NCBI RefSeq assembly: GCF_036588685.1
Contig: NC_086386.1
Coordinates: 71,546,682 to 71,610,681, forward strand
Length of the DNA stretch: 64,000 nt
Direction of reading: 5' to 3'
Origin: Mytilus trossulus
Taxonomy: Eukaryota > Mollusca > Bivalvia > Mytilida > Mytilidae
Positions 56,216 to 64,000 of the stretch are shown here, piece by piece (position 1 is the first letter of the stretch; each line of letters begins with the position of its first letter). The notes under the pieces are model-generated. The model had not been told where the DNA came from and searched no databases. It saw only the letters and a program-made list of their open reading frames with translations. The position numbers and the translations under genes were made by a program.

Positions 56216-56599
56216 TAAAGTTACCTTATCTATCACTGATTCGGATCAATAAGACTGGTTTCAGAGAACAGTATACCTTTTACCTGTTAAAAATTACCTG
56301 ACAAGGAATCAATTTAAAATGATCGATAGCAAGTAAACATGTTGAAGAAAACAGTTTTGCATTTGAATAAACACAATACAGAAACATGTCAAATTAATAC
56401 TTGTTTTCTTGTTTGTTGTTTATAATTTCTATATTCATTAAAGTTGGATTAAATTTATTTTCTACAGAATAGATTTACTTGTCCCGTCGGACAAGCTTGA
56501 TATAGCTTTTACTTGTCCAACCTATTTTTCCTCTGGTACCAGACAATCGGACAAGCGTTATTGTAAAGGCCTTGTTATTCTATAAGATAAACATGATAA

Positions 56600-57070
56600 C
56601 AGAAGACAATAAACAGCTGCGCCATGAGCGCATAATACGCCCAACGTCTTATGTGAAAGTTATATGCAATAATCATAAATAGTTTCTGAGAAAGTTTTAA
56701 GCAATAAACATATATAGTTTTTGAGACATGGCGAGAAACCCCCCACCCTGTTTTTTTTTTTACAAAATACTCAATAACTCAAAAATAAAATTTTGAATCA
56801 TCACCAAAAAGGTAAACAGATCTTTAGATCAATATAACAAAGAAGTGTGTAAAGTTTTAAGCAGTAATCATAAATTGTTATAGAGATACAGCACAACATG
56901 TAAAAAAACCTTCCCCCTTTTTTACAAAATACTCAATCCCTCAAAAATGAAATTTTGAATCATCATCAAAGTATACAGATCTAAAGATTAATATAACAAA
57001 GACATGTGTAAAGTAATGTGTCTGCAATGACACAGACGACAACACAGACAACATGATAGCATTAAATGAT
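56600..57070. repeat. Internally repeated dispersed element
   Basis: Two related modules (AAGTTTTAAGCA.TAA, ACAAAATACTCAAT, ATTTTGAATCATCA.CAAA, ATATAACAAAGA) follow GCGCCATGAGCGCATAATAC. Same general style as 61030-61610. Repeat-derived; no gene. 57080-57450 is AT-rich. Confidence 0.45.
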
Positions 57071-57450
57071 GCATTATGAAATTTGCAGTCGTATAAAAAT
57101 ATGTCAAATTCGTGCTTGAAACTGAATAAATCATTAACTACAAGACATAATCAAATACATAAACAATTTCAAAAAATACATTTTGTATATCTATTATAAC
57201 TTATGAATTACAAATAACATAATCTGGCCACTTAGCCTTCATCAGTTTCAAAGACAAAAAACTTGTCACTAAAGGAATTGTATAAAAATGTATCATAAAA
57301 GATATAAATATAAATCTAATATAAATTTTTAATAATTAAGGGATGACTGTAAAAAAAAATCTGTTTATGAAGAAATAACATCAAGTATTTTATTCACACT
57401 GAATAATCTCAGTAGTTAGGTGGGTTTTTTTTTATAAAGTGTGCACCCCA

Positions 57451-57456
57451 TTTATT
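57451..57456 (-). terminator. Candidate poly(A) signal of the macro-PARP gene
   Basis: AATAAA on the minus strand (plus-strand TTTATT), about 210 bp past the stop codon. By consensus only; other A-rich hexamers exist nearby. Confidence 0.3.
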
Positions 57457-57663
57457 AAGTTATTATTTCACAGACAGAAAAAATATAACAGACATTCCTC
57501 ATGAATTAATTATAAATTCTCATTTTTTAAAGGAGTAATCACTGATTACTTTTAGTGAAGTCATAGTCTTGTGACAAAATTTTGTCAATGAGCTAATAAA
57601 CAACAAAGATTCAGCCAATCAGAAGACAGGTAACATCCAGAATTAAATTATTGGTAAATAGCT

Positions 57664-60550
57664 CTACTGTCGTATATAAGTAATAACATATTCTGGGTAT
57701 GCTTGAAATTGATTGTAAACAATAAACTCTCTGAAGATCCATCCCCCATCTCCAACAACACTATCACATGCATGCCCACTGCCATGCTCACAAGCCACCT
57801 GCTGACAAGATGAACATGGGGGTTTCTTTAGGTTGCCCATGGCTTTCTGTAAAAGGCAGATCTTCCCCAAACATACTCTAGCTAAAATCATCTTCTTATC
57901 ATCTGCTGATCTCTTGGTCCTTGGATCTGTAATACAAGATAGTAACTGTGATACAAAGCTCCAGATAAGAGTTTACAATTTTGGGGTTTTATCCTAAATT
58001 TTTTATTTAATTGATTGAAATAATTTTGACTTTGCAACATCAATCACTACTTTTTTTATACGTCAAAATGAGTTTTTCACCATCAAGCTTCTTGATATAT
58101 CTGGATTTACACCAGAAAATTCTTTTCAATGCTACCATGAAGCAATCAAGTAGTTGATGCCTTAGCCTCAATGAGTTGGATCTAACTTAAAAAGTTGGAA
58201 CTTCACATCTCCAAATCGTATACTTGTTGGGAAAAAAATATATGAACTAGATTTACAAAACTCGAGGATTGAAACAGATATTAAAGGGTTCTGATAAAGA
58301 TCAATTATTTTGGGTGCTTTAATAGATAAATAATTCCACAATAAATTATCAATTAAGATAAATTACCCAATTGAAAGTGACATGGATTACAACATATCCA
58401 TGTAATTGGGTTGCACTAATTTGGGGTTTTTTTATTGCTGAAATTGACAAATGAATTTGACTTTTATCATTCAAATTATCTAAAAAAATAGATTTTTAAT
58501 TTCTAAGGTTTGATTAGTAAGATTACATATTACCTGTGTACTGGTCAGCTTTTGTAGAGCTTTCAGCCATATAAGTTCCAGTGCCAAACATTGCTTTATC
58601 TCCTGCCATACGGAAGTCTAATCCTTTGGACATAACTGCATCAAACTTGTCAGCTTTTGTTCCATGAAACAGGTAAACTTCATTGACTTCTGGGTAAATT
58701 TCATTTTCTAGGAAGGACTGAATATTTTCTGATGTTTTAATTGGTCCTTTTGAATTTGGCAAGTTTTCTAGTGGATCAAATATGTCAATATCAGATGCCT
58801 TGTGAAAGAGTTGTGACCTAAGATGGCCATATGATTCCCATAAATCAATATTTTCAAGTCTTTCTATCTTTTTCACGGCAAGTGTAGTGTGACTTCCAAG
58901 GCCTGCTGCATCACGACCATGACCTACTTTACCACTCTCCCATGTGTCCTGAACTAAACTTTCAATGGCTTGGTAAACATTGTCAGTTGATTGGATTTCA
59001 ATAAGTTTAAAATATTTTCCATCTTCAGGTTTACTACTTTTCCACTGTTTGACCGATTTTATTGAACTGTAATGGGTCCAAGATTTAGGGGGAGATAATT
59101 CTGTTTGATACATCATAGAACAGAACTCCTTTGTTCCCCTAACAGTTGATTGGCCTCCTGTAGCATCGGAACTACTTCCTTCTGCTTCAAAAGCCTACAA
59201 AAGTTACAATTCTGTTACATTTCATGCAATGCAATTTCCCAGTAAAAAAACAAATAATTTCACATGCGCAACAAACTCTATAATTTCACTCCTCTGATGT
59301 CATACAACAATAGTTGTTGGTAAGACGTTGTCAATGAAGCTACATCAAAACAAATTATAAATACCAAAGAGGAAGTGACATGTATGTTTTTATTCTACAT
59401 GTTTTTCAATTAAAAAGCTCATTGTCAATGTAATAAAAAGAATAACTAATCAAAGAATTTAAATATCACAAAGTACTTCAACTTGACTGAAAAATCAACA
59501 AAACTGATAATTTTAAAACTACATGCATTTTCATCAATACATGTGTTGTTCAGTTACTGGTGGATGTTTTTCTATATTTGTTTAAGCAATTAAAACCGGC
59601 TGGTATATAAACATTCCCTAATAAAGTTGAAATGAAGGAAGAATACCTTTGCAATTTTTTCACAGTTAGAACCATACACTACAATGATAACAGATGACAC
59701 GGATGATGATACATTGTCAGCTGTGAAGTCACGTATACCATCAAACATTGCCTGGGCAGACAGCTTGGCTGGGTAATGTCTGTATCGTGTACCTAGGCAT
59801 GGAAACGCAATGGAAGTCATGTTGCTAGTATGTGCTGTGTCTAAACAGGTCTTCACCATTTCTTGAATAGACTAAAAATAAATTAACTTTTATTAAAACA
59901 AAACCAAAAAAATTTACAAATTTTTTTCATGCTGTGAATGTTCTGATTTTGTGTTAGATGAATACCCCACATTTACTATATATTATATGTTTTCCATGAT
60001 GGAAGTGATGACAGACAGATGGATGGTAGGTTAGACAGGCAGACAAACAGATAAATACAGAGGGATAGATTGTCAGACAGGGAGAGTAAAATATATCTGG
60101 ATGGATTGCTTATAATTTATCCTGATTGATTATCCTGATTATTGTATAAAATATTTTATATTGACAAGTTATTTTTGTTTTGTTTTATATCTGTTCCTCA
60201 TATCAGAAGCATATTGAGGAAGATTAAGGACATCTCATGCCTACCCATCCACTTTACAAAATCCTGGATTTAAAAAAACATTTTACATCTTCCGAAAATT
60301 TCAATGTTTTTACCTTTTTCGATTCAGACTTGTCCTGATTTTTAAAGTCCCCTATACAGCTATGGTAGACTTGTTTACACTTTAAATTGCCACCAGATGT
60401 CACTGCAACTTGTCCAACTTGTAAACCATTGGGATATTTGTTTGTGCATTCTGTCTGTAAGGAGTTGCCACCAACAGATACTAGTGTGTGAGACAGGGAA
60501 CCTTTATCTAACTTTAGCTGAGAATTAACACTGTTGACAATAACATCAAC
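57664..60550 (-). CDS. Macrodomain-PARP (ADP-ribosyltransferase), 3' four exons; 5' end not seen
   Basis: Minus-strand exons 60550-60314, 59871-59647, 59194-58534 and 57926-57664 (TAG) splice in frame: phases 0/0/1, consensus donors and acceptors, 461 residues. Residues 1 to about 150 are a macrodomain lacking its first strand (VDVIVNSVN, KGSLSH, CTNKYPNG, AFPCLGTRY). A short linker follows, without a WWE domain. The PARP catalytic domain runs from about 185 to 461 (IERLENIDLWESYG, LFHGTK, MFGTGTYMAESS, QAYPEYVITY). Catalytic positions H331, Y362 and E441 (in REFIVYN) give an H-Y-E triad. Family members transfer ADP-ribose from NAD+ to proteins or nucleic acid, and macrodomains bind ADP-ribose; macro-PARPs are often linked to antiviral and stress responses. 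Odd: vertebrate PARP14/15 lack the glutamate, and a Cys/His-rich insert lies near 412-429. An upstream exon holding the macrodomain start must lie beyond 60550 and was not recognised. Confidence 0.88.
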
Positions 60551-60659
60551 CTGTAAAACAAATATAAATATTTGGGAAAATATTTAGAGTTATTCCCCTT
60601 TGATCATGCAATTTAATATATTAATATATCAATTCACATCTTTAAATCAGCTAGAAATT

Positions 60660-60870
60660 GGCCATATGCAAGTGCACATTAACATGTACAGTGAAACCCG
60701 TATAAACCGAACCTCTTCAGGACTTAAGATTGTGTTCGGTTTTGGCCAATGTTCGGCATTATCAGGTTCACAGTGCATATAATTTGATATGACAGTGCTT
60801 AAGGACATGTTTGGTTAAGACAGGTTTTCGGTTAATGCAGGATTCGATTAAGTCAGGTTTCAATGTGTAT
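60660..60870. repeat. Dispersed CCGAAC-type repeat
   Basis: ACAGTGAAACCCGTATAAAC followed by short variants of GTTCGGTTTTGG / TTTCGGTTAATGCAGG. I recognise this as a common invertebrate genomic repeat. Upstream of the visible PARP exons. Confidence 0.45.
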
Positions 60871-61029
60871 GTAAAAGACTTATATTGATTTTTGAATATT
60901 AATATTTGCAACAAAAGACAAATTTTGTTACAACTCAATTTTCAAACAGTTACAGACTTTGGATAAAGATCAGTTCAACCTCAAATAAAGGGCTGCACTT
61001 TAGCGCATGATACACCTGTTGCTCTAAAA

Positions 61030-61610
61030 GACTGGTGTGTAAGTTATTGTCCCAAAATTAGAAAATCCCCCCTTTTTTAAGCATAAAAATTCATAACTCA
61101 GAAATGAAAAATCTGAAATTTATATAAAAATTTTATAAAAATTGAAAGGGAGCTTACATCAATAGATATAAATAATTCACCAAAGTTGCATGGACATTGG
61201 TGAAAGCCTTTTCGAGTTATTGTTCGAAGTGTTAAAAATCCCTCTTTTTTATGAATAAAGCCCCATAAATCCAAAACTTAAAATCTGAAATTTATAAAAA
61301 TTAAAAGGGAGCTTACATCAGTAGATATAAACAATTCACCAAAGTTTCATGGACATTGGTGAAAGCCTTTTTGAGTTATTGTCCAAAGTGTTGAAATCCC
61401 CCCTTTTTTATGAATAAAGCCCCATAAATCCAAAACTTAAAATCTGAAATTAAAAAAAAAAGGGGAGCTTACGTCAATAGATATAAACAATTCACCTAAG
61501 TTTCATAGAAATTGGTGAAAGTGTTTTTGAGTTATTGTCTGGAGTGTGGAAGACGGACGGACGGACAGACGGACGAACACACGGTATACCATAATACGTC
61601 CCGTCTAAAA
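61030..61610. repeat. Three-copy about 157 bp tandem module ending in GGAC repeats
   Basis: GGGAGCTTACATCAATAGAT recurs at about 61150, 61309 and 61465, together with TTTGAGTTATTGTCC and CCCCATAAATCCAAAACTTA. Ends with GGACGGACGGACAGACGGAC and CATAATACGTCCCGTCTAAA. Confidence 0.7.
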
Positions 61611-61614
61611 GATG

Positions 61615-63740
61615 GGTGTATAAAAAGATGAACAGATGAATTGATGTGTATTTGCATTAGGTTTTTATTGTTAAAATACATATTTCAAAAGTATGAAACT
61701 GCATGGATTTAAAACAACAACACTCAATCTATAAATTATTTCTTTATTTCAATATCAGCTTAATTTATCATGTCTTATTAAAGGGAAAATTCACGATTTT
61801 TTACTTATGGTTTAAATATGTTCATTATTACATAATATATATATTCACAAAGTTTTATCGCTATATGTGCAGTAATAAAGGAGAAATTCAATATTTAATG
61901 AAAAAATATTAACTACTTCCTGTAGGTCGTGACGTTTTCTCCTGGTTTTTGCATGCCGGGATTTAAAAAACAATCATTAAAAGTCTTGGTTTTTAATCAT
62001 ATTTTAACGTAATCGTAAGCGCGCCGATGACTTATGCTTTATCTAATAACCATCCGATAATAAGAAGATAAAACGCACATACGTTCAATTGTACATATTC
62101 ATGAGATAAATTTTCTATGTTAAACGTATATATTCGAATTATTTTTGTAGACAACTGAAAAAGTTATAAATTGATTTTTAATTAATGTATTTTCAGACTG
62201 ATAAGGTGAACAAAGTAAAGTACAATAATCTGTAAAGACAATATGTTGGTGTACTCTTATTGACCTTTTACTATCTCTGCTATGACTTGGTTGATACGAT
62301 GTGTGTATTCACGGTTCTGTAGCAATACTCGTAGATGGCTTGTAAATTGTTATTTGCACTTCGGTATTTAACCACGCCTCTCTGGCACACCTTGCCAGGT
62401 GTGACTGTCTATTCGGATCAGTGAATTATAAGACAAGGGGAGCATCCAATACACATATTTAAAATATATATTCAAGTTGGTGACAAATAAAAATTGATCG
62501 CCGTGGAATTATTTAATTATGTTTGGTGCTATTATTTATTTGAATTCAAATAAGTTAATTTACTAAGAAATACACAATTTTTGGTTAAAGACGGGAAACT
62601 TAATTCATATGTCCGATTGAAATGATTTACACCTTTTGTCCTTGATTGATGTCTAATAAAAAGGAGAACTTAGAAATTATAAATAGCTTTACCAAAGTAT
62701 TTTTATTTGTCTTTATTAGGCAAATAAATGAATGAGAACACTTAGATTTAGACTTTTTAAAAGCCACGTACAAATTAATAACTGGAACTCACTGAAGATA
62801 ACTCTACCGAAGCGGAATATAATATGAACGAATAAAGAAAAAAATACTTTTGTACTTGAGAAGTCTTAAAACATTGACAGCAAATTTAAGGTCTTCTTGG
62901 AATGGAATCGAAAAATTACGAATATATATTCTTTATCAAGTGTGAAAAACATCAACCAAATTTAATCATAATCTGGGACATCCTTATTAAAGTAGTCTTC
63001 GTCTCACAACGTATAATACTTAATAACTATTTGACCAAAGATGTTTAAAAACAAAAGACAACAAATTTAATGTCATCTTTCCCTATTTTTGAATGTAATT
63101 ATAAGTCTGTTCAACTGGCAAGAATACCCCTAAAGCGGACAAATATCTGACAAGCAGTTTATTCTTTAAATTTGCTGTCATTGAATATCAAGAAAGAAAA
63201 AAAATCCCGAAAATGATTTGAAACTTTAATACTCAATAGCTTTCCTAGAAAATATTCACATCCCTCGGGGATTATTAGTGTACGTCCAGTTGCATATGTC
63301 GGAACAGTTGTGGTGATGACGAATTTCTTTCTTTATTCGAGAACAATCTAATTGATATATAAATCTATGATTTTACTATGTTCATAACTTCGATGAACCA
63401 AAGCAAGTTATAGATCGACCTGTATTTAAATCAAATTGGTCCTCTTCTTCTTCTTCTTCTTTTGGTATACAATAGTCTATCGAATTGGATGATTACATAC
63501 TGTTGGTATACGTGGACTAGTCTATTTACAAAACTTTTACCCCAATTTGCACAAAATGTATGTTTCTTTCTTATGTTCAATGTATACATGTATATATTTT
63601 AAATTGCGCTGTAGTACCGTAACTTTCTATCCGGGCGTATAAACGAATCGTCGACAAGTGTGCACATTTTTTTAATCAACATTTCTGGAATGATCCAACT
63701 ATGTCCTTTACTATTGACAACGAGTAAATATTACATTGTC
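61615..63740. other. AT-rich region with no recognised gene
   Basis: Includes repeat-like text at about 61785-62450 (AAATTCACGATTTTTTAC, CACACCTTGCCAGGTGTGAC) and a CTT-triplet run at about 63440-63461. The missing 5' exons of the macro-PARP gene should lie here or beyond the window; I could not identify any. Confidence 0.35.
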
Positions 63741-63742
63741 CC

Positions 63743-63804
63743 AGAGACATATAATACAATTATATGTCTCTGATTAGAGACATATAATACAATTATATGT
63801 CTCT
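63743..63804. repeat. Tandem pair of 29 bp palindromes
   Basis: AGAGACATATAATACAATTA / TATGTCTCT at 63743-63771 and again at 63776-63804. Same arms as 55883-55916. Confidence 0.8.
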
Positions 63805-64000
63805 GATTTTCCCCAAATTAACCCTTGGAAAAATACGTATATTTGTATATCTTCAATTTTTTTTAATTTTTTTTTTGGTATCATATTTTTTTTTTATTTA
63901 TGAACTTGCAGGCCCGACAGGAAATCGCTTGATTACCTGGTCGTGTCACCTTACACCCCTCACAATACCTTTGGGAGTAATACCTTAAGCCATGCGGGTG

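Noticed and set aside
60551..64000. 5' exons of the macro-PARP gene
   Set aside because: A macrodomain start must exist upstream, but no segment here could be matched with phase and splice support, so none is called.

Overview
The window looks like nuclear DNA of a bivalve mollusc, most likely a mussel (Mytilus). It is AT-rich, with short coding exons, consensus GT/AG introns and a dense load of dispersed repeats whose sequence I recognise from mussel genomes. There are no bacterial or viral gene arrays and no CRISPR.

1-43 kb, plus strand: three head-to-tail paralogous genes (about 1.65-9.7, 18.9-28.3 and 31.8-41.8 kb). No single reading frame shows them; I assembled them from splice sites. 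Each has five exons with the same intron phases (1, 2, 2, 1). Each encodes a type I single-pass membrane protein: signal peptide, compact Cys-rich ectodomain containing a CC pair, short Ser/Thr linker, transmembrane segment with basic stop-transfer residues, and a cytosolic tail with PPxY-type WW-domain ligands. The design resembles Shisa-like/STMC6 adaptors (Shisa, CYYR1, WBP1, VOPP1), but the spacing is its own. Gene 1 has one PPPY. Gene 2 has a frameshifted, shortened tail. Gene 3 has expanded one 24-residue unit seven-fold, giving six intact PPxY motifs. A related block of about 150 bp lies upstream of all three start codons.

Introns and spacers hold transposon debris: degraded reverse-transcriptase elements whose 3' tails explain the commonest dispersed repeats, a Tc1-like transposase relic, a TTAA-flanked terminal-inverted-repeat element nested in an older repeat, a tRNA-derived SINE, and a 2.3 kb array of 58-59 bp monomers with higher-order organisation in intron 1 of gene 2.

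43-57 kb: I see no gene. It contains foldback and inverted-repeat structures, two of them near-perfect hairpins and one a 450 bp foldback with a 5 bp target duplication.

57.5-60.6 kb, minus strand: the last four recognisable exons of a macrodomain-PARP gene (PARP9/14/15-like architecture). It keeps an H-Y-E catalytic triad and a Cys/His-rich insert. Its 5' end is not visible here. The remainder to 64 kb is repeats and unrecognised AT-rich sequence.

The three membrane proteins could form a small expanded receptor/adaptor family coupling an extracellular Cys-rich module to WW-domain proteins such as NEDD4-type ubiquitin ligases. That is inference from architecture, not shown by sequence.
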